Source: Methanobacteriota archaeon
GTDB lineage: Archaea > Thermoplasmatota > Poseidoniia > Poseidoniales > Thalassarchaeaceae
NCBI GenBank assembly: GCA_002712645.1
Contig: PAUH01000044.1
Location: 1-12,643 of the forward strand
Length of the DNA stretch: 12,643 bases
Direction of reading: 5' to 3'
Made by a program: the position numbers and the translations under genes. Of the stretch, positions 1 to 6,703 are shown one piece after another. The number at the start of each line of letters is the position of its first letter. Position 1 is the stretch's first letter. The notes below the pieces were generated by a model. It saw only the letters and a program-made list of their open reading frames with translations. It did no database searches and had not been told where the DNA came from.

Positions 1-132
1 GTTGAGGGCATAGGTGGCCGAATGGGAAGATCTTACGGGGATTTGCCCGGTGTTAGATTCAAAGTCATCAAAGTGAATGGTGTCTCTCTTGATGAGATGG
101 TCCGCGGACGTAAGGAGAAGCCAGTAAGGTGA
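1..132 (+). CDS. rps12: Small ribosomal subunit protein uS12, C-terminal part
   Basis: This is the last 43 codons of archaeal S12, open at the left window edge and ending in TGA at 130-132. Seen directly: the segment [19 protein letters not shown] followed by [20 protein letters not shown], the conserved end of archaeal and eukaryotic S12. S12 sits at the decoding centre of the 30S subunit and helps monitor codon-anticodon pairing. Archaeal S12 is usually a little over 140 residues, so roughly 100 N-terminal residues lie outside the window. The stop codon falls inside the ribosome-binding region of the next gene, so S12 and S7 are probably translationally coupled, as in the classical str operon. 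By synteny in other archaea, RNA polymerase subunit genes and a NusA-like gene would be expected upstream, but they cannot be seen here. Confidence 0.95.
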   Translation, partial: VEGIGGRMGRSYGDLPGVRFKVIKVNGVSLDEMVRGRKEKPVR

Positions 133-134
133 TC
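126..134 (+). promoter_or_regulatory. Shine-Dalgarno site for S7, overlapping the S12 stop
   Basis: The string AAGGTGATC at 126-134 is complementary to the usual archaeal 16S 3' end (GATCACCTCC). It covers the last codons and stop of S12 and lies just upstream of the ATG at 138. This favours ATG 138 over the in-frame GTG at 129, which lies inside the site itself, as the S7 start. The spacing of 3-6 bases is short but workable. Confidence 0.6.
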
Positions 135-137
135 AAT

Positions 138-752
138 ATGTCCGATGAAGAAGTTCAGATGCAAGAGCAGCAGGCTGCTATAGCCGGCATAGGCACCATG
201 GTGTTTGGGAAGTGGGATGCAACGGAAGTGACCTGTAATGATCCAGGGTTAGCGCCCTACGTCAACCTCACTACAATCGGAACACCCCATAGCGGAGGGA
301 GGCATGCTAGAGTATGGTTTGGAAAATCCAAGCTTTCCATCATAGAACGATTCATCAACAGCCTCATGAGAACTGGAAAGTACGCAGGAAAAAAACAGCA
401 TTGTGCCAAGGCATTCGAGGCAGCACTTGACACAATGGCCGAGAGGAAGGGAGAAAACCCCTTGCAACTTTTCATTGATGCAGTCGTTAATTCTGCACCT
501 TGTGAGGAGATAACTAGGATAAAATTCGGCGCTGTAAGCCAGCCAAAGGCAGTCGACTCATCTCCCAGCAGGAGGCTTGACACTGCTATGAGGAATCTCG
601 CCAAGGGGTGCACTGCAGCCACAGCGAAGAGTACCAGAACTTTGACCCAAGGAATAGTATCCGAACTCAGCAAAGCTTCCGAGGGGGATATAGCCTCGTT
701 TGCAGTTTCCAAGCGCGAGGAAGTCGAGCGTATCGCGGCTTCAGCAAGATGA
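138..752 (+). CDS. rps7: Small ribosomal subunit protein uS7
   Basis: Archaeal S7, about 204 residues from ATG 138. An in-frame GTG at 129 would add three residues, but it lies within the ribosome-binding sequence. S7 binds the 3' major domain of 16S rRNA, nucleates assembly of the 30S head and contacts the E-site tRNA. Seen directly: the motif TIGTPHSGGRHARVWFGKSK early in the protein, then IIERFINSLMRTGKYAGKK, NPLQLFIDAVVNSAPCEE, a PSRRLDTAMRNLA stretch, and a C-terminus ending EEVERIAASAR, typical of archaeal and eukaryotic S7. The N-terminus carries an acidic, Gln-rich lead of about 15 residues. The gene overlaps the end of the S12 ribosome-binding region and is followed by an 83-base gap before EF-2, consistent with str operon order. 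Length is normal and no frame damage is visible. Confidence 0.97.
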   Translation: MSDEEVQMQEQQAAIAGIGTMVFGKWDATEVTCNDPGLAPYVNLTTIGTPHSGGRHARVWFGKSKLSIIERFINSLMRTGKYAGKKQHCAKAFEAALDTMAERKGENPLQLFIDAVVNSAPCEEITRIKFGAVSQPKAVDSSPSRRLDTAMRNLAKGCTAATAKSTRTLTQGIVSELSKASEGDIASFAVSKREEVERIAASAR

Positions 753-789
753 TTCAGCCGCTCAATTCGAGTACGTCCAAACGGTCGGC

Positions 790-795
790 TTTATG
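790..795 (+). promoter_or_regulatory. Possible TATA box for the EF-2 gene
   Basis: TTTATG at 790-795 is the most TATA-like string in the 83-base S7/EF-2 gap. A start site about 25 bases downstream (near 818) would leave an 18-base leader containing the GGTG ribosome-binding site at 826-829. This would let EF-2 be transcribed on its own as well as from the operon. The support is position plus a weak sequence match only. Confidence 0.3.
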
Positions 796-825
796 AACCT
801 CTCAAAAGTGGCCCGAACCGTCAGT

Positions 826-829
826 GGTG
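826..829 (+). promoter_or_regulatory. GGTG ribosome-binding site of EF-2
   Basis: GGTG at 826-829 stands six bases before ATG 836, the usual spacing for an archaeal Shine-Dalgarno site, and fixes the EF-2 start. Confidence 0.6.
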
Positions 830-835
830 TGCTAA

Positions 836-3043
836 ATGGGACGTAAGGAAGACAACATCAAGCGAGCAACTGAGGTCATGCATGACCGAGATCGAATTAG
901 AAATCTAGCAATTGCTGCTCATATCGACCACGGCAAGACAACTCTTTCGGACAATCTAATCGCTGGAGCAGGGATGATGTCCGAGGATCTGGCTGGTAAG
1001 TCCAGGGTCCTTGATTTCGATGAGCAGGAGTCTGCAAGAGGAATCACGATCAACGCTGCTTCCGCATCGATGGTGCACAGCGTATCCGGTGAAGACTACC
1101 TGGTCAACCTGATAGATACGCCTGGACACGTGGATTTCGGTGGGGACGTTACACGTGCAATGCGTGCTGTTGATGGATGCATTATCCTCGCCTGTGCGGT
1201 TGAAGGAACAATGCCCCAGACTGAAACAGTCGTACGTCAGGCCTTGAAGGAGAAGGTCCGCCCTGTTCTTTTCATAAACAAGGTAGATCGATTGATCAAT
1301 GAGCTTCAGATTGACGGAAAGGAGATGATGGAGCGCTTCTCCCTAATCATTGCTAAAGTCAACAAGCTAATCTCCACGTTCGCTCCAGAGGGGCTAAAGA
1401 AGGAATGGAGGGTATCTGTCGAGAATGGGACGGTCGCCTTTGGATCCGCATACTACAACTGGGGCATGTCAGTACCATTCATGGCGAAATCTAAGTTGAA
1501 CTTCGTTGATATCTTTGAGCACTGTAAAAACGATCAGCAGAAGGAACTCTCGAAGAAGGCGCCCGTGCACGAAGTCCTCCTGGATATGGCTGTGGACAAA
1601 CTACCTTCTCCATTGGTCGCCCAAGTCTACAGGATACCAAACATCTGGCAGGGCGACCTCGACTCAGTCCAAGGAAAGGCCATGATTGATTGCGACGAGG
1701 ATGGCCCTCTTTCTCTAATGATAACCAAGATATGGATGGATCCTCATGCAGGTGAAGTAGCAGTAGGACGTATCTATTCTGGCCAGATTAAGCAGGGAGA
1801 GAGCGTCTGGGCTCTCGGCGGTGCAAAAGCCGAGCGGGTTCAACAGGTCTCCATGATGGTTGGGGGAGACAGAATATCTGTACCTTCTGTGACTGCTGGC
1901 AATATCGCTGCGATCACAGGGATTAGAAGTGCTGCCGCAGGAGTCACAGTTACCAGGGATCCCGAGGCCACACCCTTCGAGGCCATAAGGCATTATTCGG
2001 AACCGGTCGTAACCAAAGCCATCGAACCACTTGCCATGAAGGATCTGCCGAAGTTCATAGGGGCAATGTCGAGCTTGGCCAAGGCCGATGCTTCACTACA
2101 AGTGAGTACCAACAGCGAGACTGGAGAGGCCCTTCTCGCAGGGATGGGGGAGCTACATCTCGAAATCACAATTTACAGGCTCGAGGAGGAGCATGGCATA
2201 AAGGTCAAGCAGAGCGATCCAATTGTCGTTTACAGAGAATGCATTCAATCTAAGAATGAAGGCCAAGCATTCGAAGGGAAGTCCCCGAACAGGCACAATA
2301 GGTTCTACGTCGAAACAGAACCCCTGCCCACCGAGGTCATCCAAGCCCTCAGGGAAGGCGAGTTCGGCGATGGCACAGTCAGGAACAAGGACTCCAAGGA
2401 AGTTGGCGACAAGTTTGCTGCATATGGAATGAAGAAAGACCTGATGAGGAAAATATACGCGATACATGGTACAAACGTCCTTGTGAATGATACCAAGGGT
2501 ATTCAGAATCTACATGAAACACGAGAACTAATCATCGAGGGATTCAATGAGGTTTGCAAGAAAGGCCCGCTGGCAGAAGAACCTTTGATGGGCGTCATGG
2601 TGAGGCTCACAGATGCGAAACTCCACGAAGATGCAATACACAGAGGTCCTGCGCAGACGATTCCTGCAGTAAGGAACTCGATAAGAGGCAGTCTTGTAAG
2701 ATCGCGACCAGTTATTTTGGAGCCAATCCAGAATATACGAATCGACGCTCCAAACGACGTCATAGGCGGCGTCACCAGGGAAGTTACCAATCGAAGAGGA
2801 ATAATCGAGGATATGCCGGTAGATGGAGGAACTGCATCAGTGATAGGCAAGATGCCTGTGGGAGAGTCCTTCGGATTCTCCAATGACATACGCGCAGCCA
2901 GCCAAGGTCGAGCTGTATGGAATACTGAAAATGCAGGATTCGATATCCTTCCGATGAACCTCTTTGAGAAGACTGTGGGCGATATCCGCGAGAGAAAGGG
3001 CCTCAAACCAGAGGTTCCAGGCGAGGCATACTACTCGGATTGA
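836..3043 (+). CDS. fusA: Elongation factor 2 (aEF-2), translocation GTPase
   Basis: Full-length archaeal EF-2, 735 residues, matching the family's usual 720-740. It uses GTP hydrolysis to move tRNA and mRNA through the ribosome after peptide transfer. Seen directly: P-loop AAHIDHGKTTL (residues 27-37), switch I region ARGITINAA with Thr71, the G3 motif DTPGHVDFGGDV (94-105), and the G4 motif NKVDR (148-152). Near the C-terminus, the loop LHEDAIHRGPAQ carries His602 at the position that aligns with human His715, the residue modified to diphthamide. The conserved base suggests diphthamide is made here, although no dph genes are in the window. The end KPEVPGEAYYSD is typical of archaeal EF-2. 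The start is supported by GGTG six bases upstream. The gene converges on the isoprenoid genes with only two bases between stop codons. Confidence 0.98.
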   Translation: MGRKEDNIKRATEVMHDRDRIRNLAIAAHIDHGKTTLSDNLIAGAGMMSEDLAGKSRVLDFDEQESARGITINAASASMVHSVSGEDYLVNLIDTPGHVDFGGDVTRAMRAVDGCIILACAVEGTMPQTETVVRQALKEKVRPVLFINKVDRLINELQIDGKEMMERFSLIIAKVNKLISTFAPEGLKKEWRVSVENGTVAFGSAYYNWGMSVPFMAKSKLNFVDIFEHCKNDQQKELSKKAPVHEVLLDMAVDKLPSPLVAQVYRIPNIWQGDLDSVQGKAMIDCDEDGPLSLMITKIWMDPHAGEVAVGRIYSGQIKQGESVWALGGAKAERVQQVSMMVGGDRISVPSVTAGNIAAITGIRSAAAGVTVTRDPEATPFEAIRHYSEPVVTKAIEPLAMKDLPKFIGAMSSLAKADASLQVSTNSETGEALLAGMGELHLEITIYRLEEEHGIKVKQSDPIVVYRECIQSKNEGQAFEGKSPNRHNRFYVETEPLPTEVIQALREGEFGDGTVRNKDSKEVGDKFAAYGMKKDLMRKIYAIHGTNVLVNDTKGIQNLHETRELIIEGFNEVCKKGPLAEEPLMGVMVRLTDAKLHEDAIHRGPAQTIPAVRNSIRGSLVRSRPVILEPIQNIRIDAPNDVIGGVTREVTNRRGIIEDMPVDGGTASVIGKMPVGESFGFSNDIRAASQGRAVWNTENAGFDILPMNLFEKTVGDIRERKGLKPEVPGEAYYSD

Positions 3044-3048
3044 GCTCA
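3041..3048. other. Palindrome formed by two facing stop codons
   Basis: TGAGCTCA at 3041-3048 is a perfect 8-base palindrome. It contains the EF-2 stop (TGA, 3041-3043) and, on the other strand, the stop of the isomerase-prenyltransferase gene (3046-3048). The two genes meet tail to tail with two bases between them, so each transcript must end inside the other gene. I see no separate stem-loop plus T-tract here. Confidence 0.7.
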
Positions 3049-4716
3049 TTGAACTCTTACTATCTGGAAGTCCGTGATGGTCCTCAATATGTCCAAGCTG
3101 GGCGATTGGTCAATTTTGTCAAGCGCCTGATGTGCCGCCTCATGGTAATCGAGCGCCCTCTTCCACGCATAATCCAAGCTTCCAGAATCTTCCAAATCCC
3201 TAATCGCTTTACCAATCATACTTTCAGATGCGTCTTCATTGCCGAAGGCTGCTTTGAAATTGGGCATATCTCTGCCACTTGATAGCGCATGAATCGCAAT
3301 CAGTGTCCTCTTACCGCTAGAGATGTCTGAACCAGAAGTCTTTCCTAGAGTTTCCGTATCTGACCTAAGATCAATAACATCATCCATTATTTGGAAGCAT
3401 AGACCAAGCATCAAACCCCACTCCGACATAGTCTCTACCATTTCATTCGAAGCTCCAGAAATTATTGCCCCAGTCTTGGCGCACATTTGGAACATTGCAC
3501 TTGTTTTACCTTCAATCATGGCGAGATAATCTTCTTCTGATACGACATCTCTACCTTCGAACTCGAAATCCTCTTGTTGCCCCTCTGCCACTCTTCGAAC
3601 CATTTCTCCAATATTCTTCACAAGCAGCCGTAATTGGTCATCACTAATGTGATTGGAATCTGCAAGCATTTCAAAACTCAAAGCGAGCATGGCATCTCCA
3701 GCATTGATAGCAGTAGAATCGTCAAATTCTACATGCACAGCCTTGAGGCCCCTTCTAACAGGGTCTTGATCCATGATGTCATCATGCACAAGAGTGAAAT
3801 TGTGTATGATTTCTATACAAGCGCCAAGAACGTAGTGTCCTTCATGCCCTTTCCCAATCGCTTCGCCAACCAGAATGGGAAGCATAGCTCTGAGACGCTT
3901 CCCGCCACCTGTGAACAAGTGACTCATTGCTGCATGTAGTCTTGATTGGCTAATCTTTGAAAGCCCCTTCATGATATGCTCCTCAGCATGCTCTCTATGC
4001 TCCGATAATACTGAAAGAATCTGACTGGAGTCATCAGGATATAGTGACATTCTTCCGAATTGAAGGATTTCATCAGACTTGCCCCCCATTGCCTCCTCTA
4101 CCGATTTCCCATCTGGCAGATACGCACTCACGATGGCCTTGAACCAGGGGGCTACCATCTCTTCAGACCAACGTCCGGTTTGAGCAACCATACTTCCCAC
4201 TTCATCAAGATCTAACCATTCGAACGCTTCAACCTCGTTTAGATTAGGCTTGATATCAGCATCACCCCTGACCATTAGGACGTGATCGATTTCTCTTTCT
4301 ATCCATTCAGAGTTCCATCTTGAACTGTATTTGAATTTACCAATTTGCCTAAAATCCCATTTCTCTGATATTTCTGAGGGTATTCCGAGCTCTTGCTCCA
4401 TTTTTCTTATGGCTGCAGAACGAACCGGCTCTTCTGCCACTGCTTCTCCATCCGATACCATGAGTGGATGACTGCAGCAGGTATTTGCCCATATGGATGG
4501 GAATGTGATCTTCGTCGATGCTCGCTTTTGTACTAATAATCGATCGTTCGTATCGAATAGTAAGACGCTAAAGGCCCTATGGAGAGCACCCTCGCCATGG
4601 TGGCACTCTTTCTTAGAAGCGCCACCAATCGGCTTGTCGTCCTCGTCAACTAGGATGCACAACTCTGACATCATGGATCTCTGGTCAGAGTCCAGCCCTT
4701 CGAGTACATCCCGCAT
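3046..4716 (-). CDS. Fusion of type I isopentenyl-diphosphate isomerase and geranylgeranyl-diphosphate synthase
   Basis: One unbroken frame of 556 codons encodes two complete enzymes. Residues about 15-200 are a Nudix-fold type I IPP isomerase, which interconverts IPP and DMAPP. It has the ANTCCSHP motif with catalytic Cys81 and metal-ligand-type His83, His39/His40 and His46 upstream, and WIEREIDHV with Glu140 and catalytic Glu142. Residues about 230-556 are a trans-prenyltransferase with GGGKRLR (270-276), the first aspartate-rich motif DDIMDQDPVRRG (Asp312, 313, 316), EGKTSAMF, and the second motif DDVID (Asp445, 446, 449). Phe307, five residues before the first motif, is the feature that limits chain length in archaeal GGPP synthase, so C20 product is inferred. 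ATG 4716 is preferred; an in-frame TTG at 4728 would add four residues. The gene lies 19 bases after the isopentenyl phosphate kinase gene, likely as one operon. Most archaea are known for the unrelated FMN-dependent type II isomerase. Confidence 0.93.
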   Translation of the reverse strand: MRDVLEGLDSDQRSMMSELCILVDEDDKPIGGASKKECHHGEGALHRAFSVLLFDTNDRLLVQKRASTKITFPSIWANTCCSHPLMVSDGEAVAEEPVRSAAIRKMEQELGIPSEISEKWDFRQIGKFKYSSRWNSEWIEREIDHVLMVRGDADIKPNLNEVEAFEWLDLDEVGSMVAQTGRWSEEMVAPWFKAIVSAYLPDGKSVEEAMGGKSDEILQFGRMSLYPDDSSQILSVLSEHREHAEEHIMKGLSKISQSRLHAAMSHLFTGGGKRLRAMLPILVGEAIGKGHEGHYVLGACIEIIHNFTLVHDDIMDQDPVRRGLKAVHVEFDDSTAINAGDAMLALSFEMLADSNHISDDQLRLLVKNIGEMVRRVAEGQQEDFEFEGRDVVSEEDYLAMIEGKTSAMFQMCAKTGAIISGASNEMVETMSEWGLMLGLCFQIMDDVIDLRSDTETLGKTSGSDISSGKRTLIAIHALSSGRDMPNFKAAFGNEDASESMIGKAIRDLEDSGSLDYAWKRALDYHEAAHQALDKIDQSPSLDILRTITDFQIVRVQ

Positions 4717-4735
4717 GATTCCTTCCAACCATTAG

Positions 4736-5536
4736 TCATTCATCACTTTTGGCCCTCTCAAAAAGAGTTCCGATAAAACGCTCTCCGATTAGTAGATCGT
4801 GAAGATTAGCAGGGTCCAGACCATTCACGAAGGTGACCAATGGAACGTTTTTGGAAATCCTCGAAGCAACTTCGACCTTCAGTGCCATACCGCCTGTGAC
4901 ATCAGTTAACTCGTTGATAGAAGTCTCATAAGACGTCGATGAAGTCCAAACTGGTATCATCTGGGAATCCTTGTTTATTGGGTCCTTATCGTACAGCCCG
5001 TCTATGCCGTCTAACAAGAAGATGACTTTCTCTACTTCTGGAAGTTCAGTGGAGAGCCTCTCCATGAGGTGATCGCCGGATAGAATGCCAAACTCTCGAT
5101 CCCCAGCAACATCAACTACATCGCCAAATGTCACATGCACGTATCCATGTTCTTCGAATCTTCTGATATCTCCCTTGAATTTAGGGCCAGTACCATTAGC
5201 CCACTCCCTCGGGGGGTGGCATCGGCATCTAATTCCATGACTCTCAAGAATAGATACCACTGAGCTATTCAACTCATTCATGGATTTCCTTACCGTTTCC
5301 TTTGCTCGATTTTGCTCTTCCTCTCTACCGGACACACGTCCCCTGGAAAGGTCCCCTGACTTAGCGTCTATATGGCCAAAAGAACCTGCTCCATGTACGA
5401 TTATGAGGTCCATTCCTGAATTTACCATGTTGGATAGTATTGGTGCGATAGCCGATATTGTATCTGGTCTGAACACTTTTCTTGACTCCTTTTCGGTAAT
5501 CAGAGCCCCTCCAAATTTGATTATGGTCCGTCCCAC
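4736..5536 (-). CDS. ipk: Isopentenyl phosphate kinase
   Basis: Amino-acid-kinase-fold enzyme that phosphorylates isopentenyl phosphate to IPP with ATP, the last step of the archaeal alternative mevalonate pathway. Seen directly, counting from GTG 5536 (266 residues, the usual family length): the N-terminal nucleotide-binding strand IIKFGGALITEK with Lys7 and Lys16; VHGAGSFGH, whose last residue His55 aligns with the phosphate-contacting His60 of the Methanocaldococcus enzyme; KGDIRRF and HVTFGDVVD in the middle; FGILSGDHL; and DVTGGMALKVEVASRI near the C-terminus. The frame remains open to a TTG at 5608, but those 24 extra residues have no family counterpart. GTG 5548 is another option. The stop is followed 19 bases later by the isomerase-GGPP synthase start, so the two genes are probably co-transcribed and perform consecutive steps. 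The upstream gap of roughly 78 bases is shared with a divergent zinc-ribbon gene. Confidence 0.92.
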   Translation of the reverse strand: MGRTIIKFGGALITEKESRKVFRPDTISAIAPILSNMVNSGMDLIIVHGAGSFGHIDAKSGDLSRGRVSGREEEQNRAKETVRKSMNELNSSVVSILESHGIRCRCHPPREWANGTGPKFKGDIRRFEEHGYVHVTFGDVVDVAGDREFGILSGDHLMERLSTELPEVEKVIFLLDGIDGLYDKDPINKDSQMIPVWTSSTSYETSINELTDVTGGMALKVEVASRISKNVPLVTFVNGLDPANLHDLLIGERFIGTLFERAKSDE

Positions 5537-5614
5537 GATTGATGTCACGTTAAGTGATGCATTTGAGTGCGCCGTCGACCACAGGTTCTTCCGTCCTCGT
5601 TCGTGCAAGCTGTC

Positions 5615-5941
5615 ATGGCCGAGGACGCGGACATGTCTAGATTCAAACGATGGCTACAAGCAAGAATCGAAGATTCGGAAGCTATCGAGGATATCGAGGA
5701 GAGGAAAATAACCCTGAGGCGGCTTAACTCTGCTTTGCACGAGGCCCAGAGTTTCTCAGATCTCGTTGCGCTATCTAGCGGAATCATCAGCGATCCATTC
5801 GTTGAGAGGGATGCAAATGTAAGGCCTGTAGAGATACCCTCTGCACGAAACCCCGATCCAACGGTCTGTCCATCCTGCGGGGAGAAGGTCTCATCCGATC
5901 TTGGGTTCTGCCCCCTTTGTGGGACATACAGAGAGTCCTAG
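5615..5941 (+). CDS. Small C-terminal zinc-ribbon protein of unknown function
   Basis: I do not recognise a named family. The 108-residue protein has a charged, probably helical N-terminal half (residues about 8-60, with a run of Glu, Asp, Arg and Lys that could form a coiled coil), a flexible middle rich in Pro and Arg, and a C-terminal zinc ribbon. The ribbon reads CPSCGEK then FCPLCG, with Cys85, Cys88, Cys99 and Cys102 placed to bind one zinc. No signal peptide or membrane segment is seen, so it is likely cytoplasmic. ATG 5615 is taken as the start; ATG 5633 is also possible because GAGG lies eight bases before it and would give 102 residues. The gene is divergent from the isopentenyl phosphate kinase gene and ends one base from the facing kptA stop. 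Such zinc ribbons often mediate protein or nucleic-acid contacts, but nothing here shows which. Confidence 0.75.
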   Translation: MAEDADMSRFKRWLQARIEDSEAIEDIEERKITLRRLNSALHEAQSFSDLVALSSGIISDPFVERDANVRPVEIPSARNPDPTVCPSCGEKVSSDLGFCPLCGTYRES

Positions 5942-5942
5942 T

Positions 5943-6632
5943 TCACTCTTCTTCATCCCATTTAGCAGTTATAATCTGCATTTCTGGGTCATTCGAGTCT
6001 ACGATTGATAGGAATTCAGGATCGACGCTCTCTGCAAGGTAGACAGTGACTCCCGCATGCCAAACGGTATGGCCGGAAGCCACCATTCTTGCAGTGTCCA
6101 CGTCAAGTATGACCGGCCTATCGTGATGCACCTTGCCTGCATCACCTGCGGATCTTATACTCCCTGAAAGGTGAACATGAGCCCTTCCCGAGGGTATCAG
6201 CCCCGCTTCCAGAAGCGCTTCAACCTCATCAGGACCACAGGGGAAATACAGTGAGGAGGGGATATTCTCCGTTGGAAGATCCAGTTCAATCTCGACTGTA
6301 TGCCCGTACGTAGCTCTAATCATGTTGCCGCGAACCTCGTATCTCCCTTTCGGGTCTGTCTCTGATACTGCTCTGAAGTGATGCGGTCTGAGCCAGTGAT
6401 ATCGACGTTCATCTCTTTTCTTAAATTGGCGAATGATATCTTTGATGTCTATCCAGCCGTTAATGTCCATTTCCAGATCGAATTTCTCAGGAGCATGCCT
6501 CAGAATGAGGGCCAGCCTCCTGGCCATGCTGTTTCGTTCACCGGAGCGCATGATGAACTTCCCCTCATCATTGCAGGCGGGACATAGGGGCTCATCAGAG
6601 AAATAACCGTGTACGCTACATTCGCGAATCAT
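5943..6632 (-). CDS. kptA: RNA 2'-phosphotransferase KptA/Tpt1 with N-terminal zinc finger
   Basis: Tpt1/KptA family enzyme, 229 residues. The family removes a 2'-phosphate from RNA using NAD+, giving ADP-ribose 1'',2''-cyclic phosphate. Seen directly: an N-terminal zinc-binding segment with Cys5, His8, Cys17 and Cys20; LALILRHAPE with Arg45-His46; MIRATYGHTVE with Arg106 and His111; and GLIPSGRAHVHLS with Arg150, His152 and His154. Arg45, His46, Arg106 and Arg150 match the Arg-His-Arg-Arg catalytic set described for yeast and bacterial Tpt1. The later RPVILDVDTARM segment is also typical. One difference: the family's LYHGT motif reads LYFPC here (residues 128-132), so the NAD-contacting His is replaced by Phe. 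The substrate in archaea is unclear, because archaeal tRNA splicing by RtcB leaves no 2'-phosphate. A TATA-like box lies about 26 bases upstream of the ATG, suggesting a leaderless message. Confidence 0.9.
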   Translation of the reverse strand: MIRECSVHGYFSDEPLCPACNDEGKFIMRSGERNSMARRLALILRHAPEKFDLEMDINGWIDIKDIIRQFKKRDERRYHWLRPHHFRAVSETDPKGRYEVRGNMIRATYGHTVEIELDLPTENIPSSLYFPCGPDEVEALLEAGLIPSGRAHVHLSGSIRSAGDAGKVHHDRPVILDVDTARMVASGHTVWHAGVTVYLAESVDPEFLSIVDSNDPEMQIITAKWDEEE

Positions 6633-6652
6633 GAGCCAGCGAACAAAGACCC

Positions 6653-6664
6653 TGATTAATACAC
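6653..6664 (-). promoter_or_regulatory. TATA-like box of kptA, possibly shared with the thiolase gene
   Basis: On the minus strand the string TGTATTAATC lies in 6653-6664, centred about 26 bases before the kptA ATG at 6632. That distance is expected for a leaderless archaeal transcript, and no Shine-Dalgarno site is seen before this ATG. The core ATTAAT is palindromic. Read on the plus strand it could also serve the thiolase gene, placing a start site near 6684 and leaving a leader of about 20 bases. Confidence 0.45.
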
Positions 6665-6703
6665 ACCGGTCAGAGGTTCGCCCGACTCAATCGTTAAGCA
6701 GCC

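Noticed and set aside
257..712. Minus-strand open frame of 151 codons
   Set aside because: It lies wholly antisense to the S7 gene, has no family resemblance, and its hydrophobic stretches are what antisense reading of a helical ribosomal gene can give.
2503..3006. Minus-strand open frame of 167 codons
   Set aside because: It is antisense to the highly conserved C-terminal part of EF-2, whose coding frame is certain.
5206..5216. Run of G residues as a possible frameshift site in the kinase gene
   Set aside because: The reading frame and the family motifs continue unbroken on both sides. The same holds for the G-run near 8407 in the S15 gene.
5537..5608. TTG at 5608 as the kinase start
   Set aside because: It would add 24 residues before the first conserved strand, with no family counterpart and no ribosome-binding site. 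GTG 5536 gives the usual length.
5280..5711. Plus-strand open frame of 143 codons
   Set aside because: It overlaps the isopentenyl phosphate kinase gene antisense and the zinc-ribbon gene in another frame. Both of those show clear family or metal-binding motifs; this one shows none.
6675..6703. T-arm-like GGTTCG string suggesting a tRNA
   Set aside because: The 71-base gap offers no pairing acceptor ends and no D or anticodon arm.
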